From NCBI GenBank assembly GCA_902563505.1, contig CACEXK010000002.1:1-64000 (forward strand): DNA of 64,000 bases, in the 5' to 3' direction. The DNA is from an uncultured Alphaproteobacteria bacterium (lineage in GTDB: Bacteria; Pseudomonadota; Alphaproteobacteria; Methylaequorales; Methylaequoraceae). Every line of letters begins with the position of its first letter. Position 1 is the stretch's first letter. A model generated the notes under the pieces. It did not search any database and was not told the origin of the DNA. It saw only the letters and a program-made list of their open reading frames with translations. Both the position numbers and the translations under genes were made by a program. This document shows positions 55,409-64,000 of this stretch, piece after piece.

Positions 55409-56117
55409 AATTAATGAAGCAATGGTTTTTGCAGCTGGTTTTGGGAAAAGAATGCTGCCACTCACTAAAAAAATTCCTAAGCCCTTAATAAAAATTAATA
55501 ATAAGAGTTTAATTCATTACATTATTGAAGAATTGGTAAGACTTAACTTTGCCAATATTGTCGTAAATGTTCACCATCTTCACGAAAGGATAGTTGAAGA
55601 AATTAAGTATTTTAAACCAAAAGTAAAAGTGATTTTTGAAGAAAGAATTCTAGAAACTGGTGGGGGGTTTCGAAATGCACTTCATAGTGGTCTTTTTTTA
55701 GAAGCTGATAAACCTAAACTTTTAATAAATAGTGATATATTTTGGAAAAAAAAAAAACTATCACCCATAGAAAATATTTGTAGAAATTGGGATAGCAATA
55801 TAATGGATATAATTATAAGTCTAAAGTCAAAGCAAAATTTTTTTGGATATATTGGTAAAGGTGATTTTAATGTAAAAAAATATAAAAAAGGTATAATGGA
55901 AATTATTTATAATAAAAATGAAAAAGATTTTGTTTTTACCGGTTTACAAATAGTAAAACCAGAAATAATAAAAAAATATGAAGAAATATTTTCGATGCGG
56001 GAAGTATTTTTTGACCAAATTAATAAAGGTGCTTTGTATGGCATTGAAGATGAAAGTCAGTGGTTTCATGTTAGTACAACATCAGATTTAAAAAAAATTA
56101 ACGAACTAAAATTATAA
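55401..56117 (+). CDS. murU: N-acetylmuramate alpha-1-phosphate uridylyltransferase MurU
   Basis: Makes UDP-MurNAc from MurNAc-1-phosphate, the step after AmgK. The 238 aa nucleotidyltransferase has MVFAAGFGKRMLPLTKKIPKPLIKINNKSLIHYIIE (signature GxGxRMxPLT...PKPL), VNVHHLHERIVEEI, FEERILETGGGFRNAL and LLINSDIFWKK. The KPLxxVxxKPLIxxxL pattern and small size fit MurU rather than longer sugar-1-phosphate transferases. It is immediately followed by the exonuclease I gene (1-base overlap). Confidence 0.9.
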   Translation: MDKINEAMVFAAGFGKRMLPLTKKIPKPLIKINNKSLIHYIIEELVRLNFANIVVNVHHLHERIVEEIKYFKPKVKVIFEERILETGGGFRNALHSGLFLEADKPKLLINSDIFWKKKKLSPIENICRNWDSNIMDIIISLKSKQNFFGYIGKGDFNVKKYKKGIMEIIYNKNEKDFVFTGLQIVKPEIIKKYEEIFSMREVFFDQINKGALYGIEDESQWFHVSTTSDLKKINELKL

Positions 56118-57586
56118 TGACATATATAATTTATGATTTTGAAACAACAGGAAGATCAGCAAGATTTGATCAAATACTTCAAGCAGGATTTATTTCCTAT
56201 GATAATGATTTTAAATTATTAAATAAATTGAATTTAAGGTCGAGAATAAACCCAGATGTGGTTCCATCAATTAACGCATTAAGAGTAAACAGGCTTAAGG
56301 TATCTGATATATTGAATGAAAAAAAAAGTTCTTATGAGATGATTCAAGAAATCTTGAAATTCATTTCGAAGTATAAAAAAATTTTTTTTGTTGGTTTCAA
56401 TTCTATTAATTTTGATGAAGAATTTCTTAGACAAGCTTTATGGGAAAATTTTGTATTTCCTTACATTACCAACTCAAATGGAAATAATAGGGGGGATGTT
56501 TTTAATTTTGTAACAATGATTCATGCCTTCAGGGAATCATCGGTAAATGTCGAGAGAAATGATGAGGGAAAACTCACTTTCAAATTAGAAAGTTTAGCAA
56601 AAGCAAATTACTTTGATTCAAAAAACGCCCATGATGCAATTGCTGATGTTGAAGTTACAATGCAGTTACTAGAGCTACTAGCAAAAAAAAATAATGATCT
56701 ATTTAGAATTTTTGTTAAAAATTCTAAATCTAAGAATGTTGAAGAGTCAATTAATCAATCAGATTTATTTACTTTACATAATTATATGTTTAGTTCTCAT
56801 AGGATTTATCTTGTAAAAAAATTAATCAAACACCCTGTATACAAAAATCAATTCATTGGCTTTGACCTTAAGTATGATACCAACCAACTAGTTGATTTAG
56901 AAGAAGGAGACTTGAGAGAAATATATAAAAATAAAAGTTTTTTTAGAAAAATTAAATTAAATAAACAACCCAGTATTTTAGATAAGTCGTATGCTATGAG
57001 TAAGCAACCTTATTCAAACTTTTCTAGTGCTGAAATTGAACTTAAATGTAAACAATTAAACTCACAAAAATTTTTGAATAATTTACAAAAAATTTTAGAA
57101 AAAGAATCAATGGATCTTTTAGATAATCAAAGTCAGGAGATTAAATTTGAGGAAGAAACTATTTATTCAAAAAATCTTAATTATAAAGATTCCATTGTAA
57201 TGGGTGATTTTCATAATGAACCTTGGGATAAGAAATGGTATTTTGCAGAGAGGTTTAATGATCAAAGATTAAGATTTTTTGCTGCAAAACATATTTACCG
57301 AAATTTTCCTGATCAAATACCAAAAAAGGTATTCTTTCATTTGCATAAAAAAATTTCCGAGAGAATTACTTCTCTGGATAAATCAGTGTTTACAACTCTT
57401 CCTGCTGCTATGGAGGAAGCAGATAATCTTTCTTTAGAAATTGAGGAAAAAGGATCAGACTTTCAATTAAAAGAACAGTTAGATCAATATAATATTTACA
57501 TAAATTTCCTAAATGACTATTATAATGAACAAAATCCAAATCCAGTTAAATTTGATTCAACATTATCAAAGAAATTATTTGGATAA
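56117..57586 (+). CDS. sbcB: Exodeoxyribonuclease I
   Basis: 3'-5' single-strand DNA exonuclease of the DnaQ fold with the ExoI C-terminal extension. The 489 aa protein has YIIYDFETTGRSARFDQILQAGFI (Exo I motif), GFNSINFDEEFLRQALWENF (Exo II), NAHDAIADVEVTMQLLELL (Exo III), and the SH3-like and helical C-terminal regions (DQRLRFFAAKHIYRNFPDQ). Length equals that of E. coli ExoI. In many alphaproteobacteria this spot between murU and trxA holds addB-addA, which are absent here. Confidence 0.92.
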   Translation: MTYIIYDFETTGRSARFDQILQAGFISYDNDFKLLNKLNLRSRINPDVVPSINALRVNRLKVSDILNEKKSSYEMIQEILKFISKYKKIFFVGFNSINFDEEFLRQALWENFVFPYITNSNGNNRGDVFNFVTMIHAFRESSVNVERNDEGKLTFKLESLAKANYFDSKNAHDAIADVEVTMQLLELLAKKNNDLFRIFVKNSKSKNVEESINQSDLFTLHNYMFSSHRIYLVKKLIKHPVYKNQFIGFDLKYDTNQLVDLEEGDLREIYKNKSFFRKIKLNKQPSILDKSYAMSKQPYSNFSSAEIELKCKQLNSQKFLNNLQKILEKESMDLLDNQSQEIKFEEETIYSKNLNYKDSIVMGDFHNEPWDKKWYFAERFNDQRLRFFAAKHIYRNFPDQIPKKVFFHLHKKISERITSLDKSVFTTLPAAMEEADNLSLEIEEKGSDFQLKEQLDQYNIYINFLNDYYNEQNPNPVKFDSTLSKKLFG

Positions 57587-57604
57587 TTTTTATGGAGGCA
57601 ATTT

Positions 57605-57928
57605 ATGAGTGAAATTAAGAATTTAAATTTAAACAATTTTGATGACGAAGTCGGCAAATCAAAACTTCCTGTTTTAGTTGATTTTTGGGCTGAGTGGTGT
57701 GGCCCCTGTAAGATGTTAACGCCTATTCTTGAGGAATTATCCATGGAATTAAAAGATAGGTTAATTGTAGCAAAAGTTAATTTAGACGAAAATCAAGATT
57801 TGGCTATGAAATATTCGATAAGAAGTATACCTACATTATTATTCTTTAAGGAAGGAAAATTGAATGATATGAAAGTTGGTTTATTACCAAAACCAGAGTT
57901 ACTTGATTGGATAAATGAAAAAATTTAG
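57605..57928 (+). CDS. trxA: Thioredoxin
   Basis: Cytoplasmic dithiol reductant. The 107 aa protein has the active site VDFWAEWCGPCKMLTPILEEL, the cis-Pro segment YSIRSIPTLLFFKEG and VGLLPKPELLDWI. A good ribosome binding site (GGAGG) precedes the ATG by 6 bases. It is convergent with folC after a 3-base gap. It keeps its usual alphaproteobacterial neighbours, except for the addBA genes. Confidence 0.97.
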   Translation: MSEIKNLNLNNFDDEVGKSKLPVLVDFWAEWCGPCKMLTPILEELSMELKDRLIVAKVNLDENQDLAMKYSIRSIPTLLFFKEGKLNDMKVGLLPKPELLDWINEKI

Positions 57929-57931
57929 AAC

Positions 57932-59233
57932 TTACAATACCTTATAGCCATCACTTTCAAGAGTCTGGCCTGCAAGATACAAAGACCCACAAATCAAAAC
58001 CTTTCCCCGAAAAACCTTTTTTTTAATTAATTCGATTGCCTCATCTACATTCAAACAACAGTAAACATCAATTTTTTTTTTAAAAAATTTAGATATATTA
58101 TTTTTAATTTCATAAGGTTGTATGTATTGATGGTCATCGATCGGCAATATGATCAATAAGTTCAACTTATTAATTAATTTTTTTAAAAAATTTATAGGGT
58201 CTTTTCCTTTAACCATTCCTAAAACAAGAATTAAAGATTCATCATTCCAATTATCTAAAATTTCAGAAATTATTTCCGATGCATGAATATTATGTCCACC
58301 ATCAAGCCAAATTTCAAAATTATTGCCTATTTTTTTTTTGAGTTTTCCTGAATTTAAATTTTGCATTCTGGCTGGCCAACTTGTATTTCTGATTGATTTA
58401 TTAATTAATCTCTCTTGAATTTTAAATTTTTTTTGGGACATAACTGAAGCAATTGCTGTCGACGCATTCTCAATTTGATGATGACCGTATAGCGAGGGTC
58501 TTGAAAATTCATATTCTTTATTTTTAAATTGAAAAATAAAAGAATTTTTTTTTATATTAGTAACCTTCCAATCTTTTCCCTCTTCAAAAACTAGATTTGA
58601 TTTCATTTGAGCCTCTTTTCTTATTAGTTTTTTGACTAAATTTTTTTGTCTTGCCAATATCGTGATAGAATTCTTCTTCATAACACCTAATTTTTCATTT
58701 GCTATACTTTTTAAAGTTGTTCCTAAAAAATTCATATGATCCATAGATATTGGTGTAAAAATACAACATAATGGATTCTCTATAACATTAGTCGCATCAA
58801 ATCGCCCACCTAAACCTGTTTCAATTAAAACAAGGTCAGATTTATTTCTGCTAAAAGCTAAAAAGGCTGCAGCTGTTGTTATTTCAAAAAATGTTATCTC
58901 CTCACCATTGTTTAAATCTTCACATTCTTCTAGAAGAGAGCTTAATAAATTATTTTTTATTATTTTTGAGTTTAACCTAATCCTTTCATTGAATCTTACT
59001 AAATGAGGTGAAGTATATGTATGGACATTATATTTAGCATTTTCGAAAATTGATCTTAAAAATGATGTTACAGAACCTTTTCCATTCGTTCCTGCAATAT
59101 GAATTGTTGGAGGAATCTTTATGTGGGGATCTCCAAGTTTTTTTAGAAGCTTCTTAAGGCGATTTAATGAAAGATCGATCTTTTTTGGATGAAGTAATTC
59201 CAGTCGCTTTAAAATTTTTTTTGACTTATCCAC
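57932..59233 (-). CDS. folC: Folylpolyglutamate synthase / dihydrofolate synthase
   Basis: Mur-ligase-type enzyme that adds glutamate to dihydropteroate and folates. The 433 aa protein has the P-loop IHIAGTNGKGSVTSFLRSIFE, YTSPHLVRFNERI, FEITTAAAFLAFS, VLIETGLGGRFDATNVI and WLDGGHNIHASEIISE. Length and motifs are normal. It lies 9 bases after accD on the same strand, in the conserved trpFBA-accD-folC order. Confidence 0.95.
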   Translation of the reverse strand: MDKSKKILKRLELLHPKKIDLSLNRLKKLLKKLGDPHIKIPPTIHIAGTNGKGSVTSFLRSIFENAKYNVHTYTSPHLVRFNERIRLNSKIIKNNLLSSLLEECEDLNNGEEITFFEITTAAAFLAFSRNKSDLVLIETGLGGRFDATNVIENPLCCIFTPISMDHMNFLGTTLKSIANEKLGVMKKNSITILARQKNLVKKLIRKEAQMKSNLVFEEGKDWKVTNIKKNSFIFQFKNKEYEFSRPSLYGHHQIENASTAIASVMSQKKFKIQERLINKSIRNTSWPARMQNLNSGKLKKKIGNNFEIWLDGGHNIHASEIISEILDNWNDESLILVLGMVKGKDPINFLKKLINKLNLLIILPIDDHQYIQPYEIKNNISKFFKKKIDVYCCLNVDEAIELIKKKVFRGKVLICGSLYLAGQTLESDGYKVL

Positions 59234-59242
59234 TTTAAATTT

Positions 59243-60082
59243 TCAAATTAGAAAATCTAATATATCCTGGATTTTTTTTGATAGATCTTTTCTATGTATA
59301 ACAATATCAATCATTCCTTTTTCAATGAGGTATTCAGATTTCTGAAAATTTTGTGGAAGTTTTTCTTTTATTGTCTCCTCAATTACTCTACTTCCTGCAA
59401 AACCTATAGTTGCATCTTTCTCTGCAATAATTATGTCTCCTAACATTGCAAAAGATGCTGATACCCCTCCAGTGGTTGGATCTGTAAGAACTGATATAAA
59501 TGGAATATTTGTTTTTGAAAGGGAATTGACTGCGATCACAGTTCTTGGCATTTGCATTAATGATAAAATGCCTTCCTGCATTCTCGCTCCACCGGATGAG
59601 CTAAATATTATAAGTGGGAGGTGGTTTTTCCTTGAAAATTCACATGCAGTGATGATTGCTTCCCCTGCAGCCATTCCCATGGATCCACCCATAAAATTAA
59701 AATCAAAAATAGCAGAAACTATTTTTTTTTTACCAAGTGTTCCTGATGCAACAATAACGGAATCTTGAACACTATTTTTTTTTTGAGCCTCTTTTAATCT
59801 CTCAGTATATTTCTTACTATCCTTAAACTTTAAAGGATCTGGCTTTATTTTGGGAGTATCCATTATCATAAAGTTATTACCAAATGTGCATTCTAATCTT
59901 TTCTTTGCACTTATTCTAAAATGGTAATCACAATGTTTACAAACATATAAATTTGCCTCTAACTCCTTCTTTAAAAGCATCTGAGAACATTTAGGACAGG
60001 TCTCCCAGAGATTATCAGGAACTTCTTTTTTTCCAACAAATGCTTGGAGCTTTGGTCTTACAAAATTTGTTATCCAATTCAT
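59243..60082 (-). CDS. accD: Acetyl-CoA carboxylase carboxyltransferase subunit beta
   Basis: Zinc-containing beta subunit of the carboxyltransferase that makes malonyl-CoA for fatty-acid synthesis. The 279 aa protein has the N-terminal zinc ribbon CPKCSQMLLKKELEANLYVCKHCDYHFRI and the crotonase-like core with GSMGMAAGEAIITACEFS, FSSSGGARMQEGILSLMQMPRT and DPTTGGVSASFAMLGDIIIAEKDATIGFAGSRVIEET. It follows trpA by 9 bases, the usual alphaproteobacterial linkage. The alpha subunit is not in this window. Confidence 0.97.
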   Translation of the reverse strand: MNWITNFVRPKLQAFVGKKEVPDNLWETCPKCSQMLLKKELEANLYVCKHCDYHFRISAKKRLECTFGNNFMIMDTPKIKPDPLKFKDSKKYTERLKEAQKKNSVQDSVIVASGTLGKKKIVSAIFDFNFMGGSMGMAAGEAIITACEFSRKNHLPLIIFSSSGGARMQEGILSLMQMPRTVIAVNSLSKTNIPFISVLTDPTTGGVSASFAMLGDIIIAEKDATIGFAGSRVIEETIKEKLPQNFQKSEYLIEKGMIDIVIHRKDLSKKIQDILDFLI

Positions 60083-60091
60083 AAGTTTAAA

Positions 60092-60904
60092 TTAACATTT
60101 TTTTTTTAATTTTTTTAGAAAATCGTTTATTTTTTTTGTTATTTTAGTTGCTTTGTTTTTAGTATCTAAATTTTCTTCTATTATTTTTACAATTGCTGAC
60201 CCAACCACACAACCATCTGAAAAGCTATTCATTTGCGCAACTTGTCTTGGATTATTAATACCAAAACCAACAATGACGGGCAAATTTGTGATCTTCTTTA
60301 TTTTTCCCACTGACATTTTTACAGAGTTTATACTTGGTCTTTTTGTACCCGTGATTCCCATTATCGAAACATAATACAAAAACCCTTTTGAGGATTTTGA
60401 AATTGTACCAATTCTTTTTTTATTTGTTGTTGGGGTGAGCAATCTGATGTTATGAATATTAAATTTTTTTGTATAATTATTTATTAGTTTGTCTTCTTCT
60501 GGAGGTAAATCAACAATTATTAATCCATCTACTCCATTTTTTGATCCCTCTGAAAAGAATTTTGTTAATCCAAACTGAAAAATTGGATTGAAATAACCCA
60601 TCAAAATAATTGGTGTGGAAGTATCTTTTTTCCTGAACTCTTTTACAATATTGAATGTTTTTTTTAGATTTATTCCGGATTGTATTGCTCTTAAGCTTGA
60701 TCTTTGGATGGTTGGTCCATCAGCCATTGGGTCGGAAAATGGCATTCCTATCTCTATTATATCTGCACCTGATTTTGGCAAGGCGTTTATGATTTTTTGG
60801 GATGTTTTTAAATCTGGATCACCTGATGTTACAAAACATATAAGGGCTTTTTCTTTTTTAGTCTCTAAATCAAAAAACTTTTTTTCAATTCTATTTTGCA
60901 TCAT
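60092..60904 (-). CDS. trpA: Tryptophan synthase alpha chain
   Basis: Cleaves indole-3-glycerol phosphate to indole and passes it to TrpB. The 270 aa TIM barrel has CFVTSGDPDLKTSQKII, the catalytic Glu in ADIIEIGMPFSDPMADGPTIQRSS, the catalytic Asp in DGLIIVDLPPEE, and VIVGFGINNPRQV with GCVVGSAIVKII for phosphate binding. It lies 4 bases after trpB on the minus strand. Confidence 0.97.
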   Translation of the reverse strand: MMQNRIEKKFFDLETKKEKALICFVTSGDPDLKTSQKIINALPKSGADIIEIGMPFSDPMADGPTIQRSSLRAIQSGINLKKTFNIVKEFRKKDTSTPIILMGYFNPIFQFGLTKFFSEGSKNGVDGLIIVDLPPEEDKLINNYTKKFNIHNIRLLTPTTNKKRIGTISKSSKGFLYYVSIMGITGTKRPSINSVKMSVGKIKKITNLPVIVGFGINNPRQVAQMNSFSDGCVVGSAIVKIIEENLDTKNKATKITKKINDFLKKLKKKC

Positions 60905-60908
60905 AGGA

Positions 60909-62141
60909 TTAAAGATTTACTCCAAGATAGTTCGATATAGAATATATGTCTTTGTCACCCCTTCCACACATATTCATAATAATTAAATCATTTTTATTAA
61001 AATTTTTTGCATTTTTTAAAAGATAGGCTAATGCATGTGATGGTTCCAATGCAGGAATTATACCCTCTAATTTGCAGCATAGTTTGAATGCATTCAATGC
61101 TTCTTTGTCTGTTGCATTTACATATTTTACTCTTCCTATTTCTTTTAACCAGGAATGTTCAGGACCTATTCCAGGATAATCTAACCCAGCAGAAATTGAG
61201 TGGGCATCTAATATCTGCCCATCTTTATCTTGTAACAAATATGTATGATTACCATGAAGGTAGCCCGGCTTTCCTTTTGAGAGAGAGGCGGCATGTTTAT
61301 CAGTATTAATACCCTTTCCACCAGCTTCCACGCCTACTATTTTTACTTTTTCACAATTTAAAAAAGGATAAAATAAACCTAGTGCATTTGATCCTCCTCC
61401 TATGCAAGCGATCAATAAGTCTGGCATTCTTTTTTCTGATTTAAGGATTTGTTTTTTTGCTTCGATTCCAATAATTGATTGAAAATCTCTAACCATCATA
61501 GGGTATGGATGAGGCCCAGCGACAGTTCCAATTACATAAAAAGTATCACTAACATTAGATACCCAGTCTCTAAGAGCTTCATTCATTGCATCTTTGAGAG
61601 TTGCAGTTCCGGATTTGACAGATCTTATTTCTGCACCAAGTAGTTTCATTTTAAAAACATTGGGCGCTTGTCTTTTGATATCAGTTTCACCCATGTAAAC
61701 AATACACTTAAGGTTGAATAATGCACAAACTGTTGCTGTGGCAAGTCCATGTTGTCCAGCTCCTGTTTCAGCAACGATTCTTTTTTTCCCCATTCTTTTT
61801 GCTAGAAGAATTTGCCCGATACAATTATTAATTTTGTGAGCACCAGTATGATTTAGTTCGTCGCGTTTAAAGTATATTTTAGCATTATTTAGTCTTTCTG
61901 AAATTCTACTTGCAAAATATAGTGGACTTGGTCTACCAACATAATTTTTGAAATAATAGTCAAGATTCTTTTTAAATTCTTTAGATTTTTTTGCTATTTT
62001 ATACTCTTTTTCAACTTCCAATAATAAGGGCATAAGTGTCTCGGCTACAAAACGACCTCCAAACTTTCCAAATCTTCCAAATTTGTCAGGAAATTTTTCA
62101 AAATTCACTTTTTTATTAAATGAACTAATTTTTTTTAACAT
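60909..62141 (-). CDS. trpB: Tryptophan synthase beta chain
   Basis: PLP enzyme that condenses indole with serine. The 410 aa protein has [35 protein letters not shown], the PLP lysine motif [56 protein letters not shown] and the [15 protein letters not shown] block. Sequence and length are standard. It overlaps trpF by 17 bases and is 4 bases before trpA. The pathway genes trpE, trpD and trpC are elsewhere. Confidence 0.98.
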   Translation of the reverse strand: MLKKISSFNKKVNFEKFPDKFGRFGKFGGRFVAETLMPLLLEVEKEYKIAKKSKEFKKNLDYYFKNYVGRPSPLYFASRISERLNNAKIYFKRDELNHTGAHKINNCIGQILLAKRMGKKRIVAETGAGQHGLATATVCALFNLKCIVYMGETDIKRQAPNVFKMKLLGAEIRSVKSGTATLKDAMNEALRDWVSNVSDTFYVIGTVAGPHPYPMMVRDFQSIIGIEAKKQILKSEKRMPDLLIACIGGGSNALGLFYPFLNCEKVKIVGVEAGGKGINTDKHAASLSKGKPGYLHGNHTYLLQDKDGQILDAHSISAGLDYPGIGPEHSWLKEIGRVKYVNATDKEALNAFKLCCKLEGIIPALEPSHALAYLLKNAKNFNKNDLIIMNMCGRGDKDIYSISNYLGVNL

Positions 62142-62757
62142 ACCTTATAAATTCCTTTATTTTTTTTTCGCATTTTATGCCTCTTTTTTTTTCAACTCCT
62201 GAGGAGACATCTATTATCGATGCTTTTGTTTTTGAAATTGCATCTTTTACATTTTTAATATCTATCCCTCCAGCAAGCATCCATTTTATACTCGGTTTAG
62301 AGTTTTCTAATAGATTCCAATCAAAAGATTTTCCACTTCCGCCTGGTAGATCATTTGTATTTGGTTTTGTATCAAATAGAATCATATCGCAACAATTTTC
62401 AAATTTTTTTGATAATCTAACATCATTTTTATCAGAAACAGATATAGCTTTAATTATGGGTATATTCAATCTTTGTTTGATTTCGATTATTTCATCTATA
62501 GATTCTTTTCCATGAAGTTGAATCATATCTAATCCAACATACTCAGTTATGTGTTGCATGACATTAATATCTGCATTTACAAAAAGTCCTACTTTTTTTT
62601 GATTATTTCTAATTGTTTTTGATATTTCTCTTGCTCTTATTGCATCAACGAATCTTGGTGATTTTTGATAAAAAACAAACCCAACAAAATCAGCATCTTT
62701 TGATGCTTTTGCAACCTTCTCATTATTAATACCACAAATTTTAATTTTAACTTCCAA
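62125..62757 (-). CDS. trpF: Phosphoribosylanthranilate isomerase
   Basis: Amadori isomerase of tryptophan synthesis. The 210 aa barrel starts [32 protein letters not shown] with the catalytic Cys in KICG, then [16 protein letters not shown], the catalytic Asp region ILFDTKPN followed by GGSGKSFDW, and [13 protein letters not shown] with [11 protein letters not shown]. It overlaps pyrF by 11 bases and trpB by 17 bases. Confidence 0.95.
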   Translation of the reverse strand: MEVKIKICGINNEKVAKASKDADFVGFVFYQKSPRFVDAIRAREISKTIRNNQKKVGLFVNADINVMQHITEYVGLDMIQLHGKESIDEIIEIKQRLNIPIIKAISVSDKNDVRLSKKFENCCDMILFDTKPNTNDLPGGSGKSFDWNLLENSKPSIKWMLAGGIDIKNVKDAISKTKASIIDVSSGVEKKRGIKCEKKIKEFIRYVKKN

Positions 62758-63445
62758 TTTTTTCCTCTATATCTTTCATAATTAATTTAATTATTTTGAC
62801 TGGTTTTGCAGATTTTGTGATTGGTCTGCCAATCACGAGCATTGAAGAACCAGATTTAATAGCTAAACCTGGTGATTGAGATCTCTTTTGGTCGTTTAGA
62901 TCAGTATTGGGCAACCTTATTCCAGGTGTAACCAAAATTAATTTTTTTGAAAATTCTTTTCTGAGTAATTCTGCCTCTGAAGGTGATGTTACGACACCAT
63001 CAACTCCAGCATCAATACCTAAAGCTACAAGATTTTTAACATATTCTTTTTCTGTTAATTCTAATCCTATTTCTTCAAGATCTTTTTTATCTAGACTTGT
63101 AAGCATAGATACGCCAATTATTTTTGTATTTTTTTTTATTTTGTTTACTTCTTCAAGCATTTTTCTTCCACCACTAAGATGAATAGTCAAGTAATCAGGC
63201 TGCAATTTTAAGATATTTTTTACAGTATTTGTTACAGTATTTGGAATATCATGGAGTTTTAAATCTAAAAAAATTGGTAATTTGAATTTCTTCAATTTTT
63301 CAACACCAGCCGGCCCGTTGCTTGCAAAAAATTCTAAACCTAACTTTATACCACCAATGTCATTCTTTATTATGTCAGTAAATTCAATAGTTTGATTAAG
63401 ATCAGAAAAATCTAAGGCACAAAATATATAATCTTTTAAATTCAT
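62747..63445 (-). CDS. pyrF: Orotidine 5'-phosphate decarboxylase
   Basis: Last step of UMP synthesis. The 232 aa protein has FCALDFSDLNQTIEF, KLGLEFFASNGPAGVEKL, the catalytic FLDLKLHDIPNTV (D-x-K-x-x-D), TIHLSGGRKML, VTSPSEAELLRKE and VTPGIRLPN with VIGRPITKS. It starts 3 bases after the lapA stop. pyrF between lapA and trpF is a common alphaproteobacterial order. Confidence 0.96.
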   Translation of the reverse strand: MNLKDYIFCALDFSDLNQTIEFTDIIKNDIGGIKLGLEFFASNGPAGVEKLKKFKLPIFLDLKLHDIPNTVTNTVKNILKLQPDYLTIHLSGGRKMLEEVNKIKKNTKIIGVSMLTSLDKKDLEEIGLELTEKEYVKNLVALGIDAGVDGVVTSPSEAELLRKEFSKKLILVTPGIRLPNTDLNDQKRSQSPGLAIKSGSSMLVIGRPITKSAKPVKIIKLIMKDIEEKIGS

Positions 63446-63663
63446 TTAAAAAAACTTTCTCACATAACTAAATAAAAAACCTAAAATTACTCCAACAAAA
63501 AAAACTATCAGTAAAATAAGATAAAGGGGAGTCTCTAAAATATATGGTAGTGGGAAAAAATTAACTTTTATGAGGTACTTGTTTGATATCGAGAAGAGCA
63601 CAAAAAAAAACAGAAAAAAAAAAAAATAATGAAGCTGATAATTTTTTTAATTTTATTCTTCAT
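63446..63663 (-). CDS. lapA: LapA-like (DUF1049) membrane protein, frameshifted at a homopolymer
   Basis: Between ihfB and pyrF the minus strand encodes SNKYLIKVNFFPLP followed by a hydrophobic helix LYLILLIVFFVGVILGFLF and SYVRKFF, then TAA at 63448-63446. This is the LapA/DUF1049 pattern (NxxxVxlxxxP...xPlxxxlLxxxxxGxxxG). A natural start is the ATG at 63663, overlapping the ihfB stop and reading MKNKIKKIISFII. The two halves are in different frames, separated by a run of 13 T (63626-63614) and a run of 9 T. One extra or two fewer T would join them into about 72 aa. Possible causes are an assembly error, slippage that restores the frame, or a young pseudogene. A GTG inside the good frame could also start a shorter protein. 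Confidence 0.7.
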
Positions 63664-63934
63664 TTATAAGCTTTTTTAATTTTTTTCCTGGTATAAAATG
63701 AACCAAATGCTTATCATTTATTTCAATTGTTTCTCCAGTGGAAGGATTCCTTCCGGTTCTTGCTTTTCTTAGTCTTGTAGAAAATGTTCCAAAATCTCTT
63801 ATCTCTATTCTATTACCTTGAGATAAATTAGAAACTAAATTATGTAAAATTTTTTCAAGTGTTCTTTCAACTTCTCTTTTTGGGAGATAGTCAAACTTTT
63901 TTTCTAAAGCTAGAAGAATATCTGATTTTTTCAT
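63653..63934 (-). CDS. ihfB: Integration host factor subunit beta
   Basis: HU/IHF-family DNA-bending protein. The 93 aa sequence is MKKSDILLALEKKFDYLPKREVERTLEKILHNLVSNL, then GNRIEIRDFGTFSTRLRKARTGRNPSTGETIEI, with the RxGRNPxTGExIxI DNA-binding arm and a final FIPGKKLKKLIN. RIEIRDFGTFS is typical of IhfB over HU. It begins a co-directional run ihfB-lapA-pyrF-trpFBA-accD-folC. The ATG overlaps an upstream reading frame as ATGA. Confidence 0.95.
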   Translation of the reverse strand: MKKSDILLALEKKFDYLPKREVERTLEKILHNLVSNLSQGNRIEIRDFGTFSTRLRKARTGRNPSTGETIEINDKHLVHFIPGKKLKKLINEE

Positions 63935-64000
63935 AGACCTGGTACCCAGATGGCTAAGATTCCATTATTAAAGCTCAAATCAAAACCATTTATCTTTTTT
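63931..64000 (-). CDS. C-terminal end of an upstream gene (partial, unidentified)
   Basis: On the minus strand an open frame enters from the right edge, reads KKINGFDLSFNNGILAIWVPGL and stops at TGA 63933-63931, overlapping the ihfB ATG by 4 bases (ATGA). The overlap style matches its neighbours, so it is probably the end of a cotranscribed gene. In alphaproteobacteria rpsA or the signal-peptide peptidase sppA often stands here. About 22 residues are too few to decide, though they do not look like ribosomal protein S1. Confidence 0.45.
   Translation of the reverse strand, partial: KKINGFDLSFNNGILAIWVPGL

Overview
The window is a strongly AT-rich, very gene-dense stretch of bacterial core chromosome. 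Gene content and order point to an alphaproteobacterium: the nusA-infB-rbfA-truB-rpsO-pnp operon, rpsT next to dnaA-dnaN-recF-gyrB, a short HPr kinase followed by rapZ and an EIIA-Man protein, and the tsaE-amgK-murU...trxA-folC-accD-trpA-trpB-trpF-pyrF-lapA-ihfB chain. The AT bias, overlapping genes and missing members of usual operons suggest a streamlined marine lineage (SAR11-, HIMB59- or AEGEAN-169-like). That placement is inference, since there is no rRNA gene in the window. I see no insertion sequences, prophage, CRISPR array or toxin-antitoxin locus. No gene-free stretch is longer than 300 bases once two extended or broken genes are counted.

Layout. 1-3.6 kb: 3' end of a CorC-type gene, lnt, metK, trmB. 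3.7-11.3 kb: transcription/translation operon nusA, infB, rbfA, truB, rpsO, pnp, without rimP and ylxR. 11.3-14.1 kb: a nitronate-monooxygenase-like flavoprotein, an SH3 protein and a D-2-hydroxyacid dehydrogenase. 14.1-18.7 kb (minus): ubiE, coaBC, dut, an Rrf2 regulator, cysK and a MoeB/ThiF adenylyltransferase. 18.6-28.6 kb (plus): mutM, rpsT, a rhodanese protein, the replication cluster dnaA-dnaN-recF-gyrB and a class A penicillin-binding protein. 28.6-32.4 kb: SCO protein, a divergent SUMT-like methylase, an ankyrin protein, a CbiX-like chelatase, a SYLF protein and a DUF2141 protein. 32.4-38.7 kb: sugar-nucleotide and heptose genes (UXS, hldE, HAD phosphatase), then small membrane proteins, acylphosphatase, a histidine phosphatase, a YgjP-like metallopeptidase and an FkbM methyltransferase. 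38.8-43.6 kb: tRNA-Arg, POT peptide transporter, DUF2721 protein, Ogt, small proteins, a lipoprotein hydrolase and an ABC ATPase. 43.6-47.9 kb: zinc-finger protein, polA, HugZ-like protein, copper chaperone. 47.9-52.9 kb: regulatory PTS genes hprK, rapZ, EIIA-Man and an HPr-EI fusion, then ahcY. 52.9-64 kb: flavin ferredoxin-NADP reductase, tsaE, amgK, murU, exonuclease I, trxA, then on the minus strand folC, accD, trpA, trpB, trpF, pyrF, lapA, ihfB.

The genes support replication and repair, translation, methionine/SAM recycling (metK, ahcY), cysteine and tryptophan synthesis, cell-wall synthesis and recycling (PBP, amgK-murU), lipopolysaccharide precursors, copper delivery to cytochrome oxidase (SCO, PCuAC) and nitrogen/carbon regulation by a reduced PTS. 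The points most worth a second look are a lipoprotein hydrolase with no canonical start codon (ATT proposed), a lapA gene broken at a 13-base homopolymer, the HPr-EI fusion that keeps the HPr-kinase serine, exonuclease I in the usual addBA slot, and a micro-ORF with a very strong but possibly masked ribosome binding site near 41.1 kb. I found no clearly new multi-gene system.
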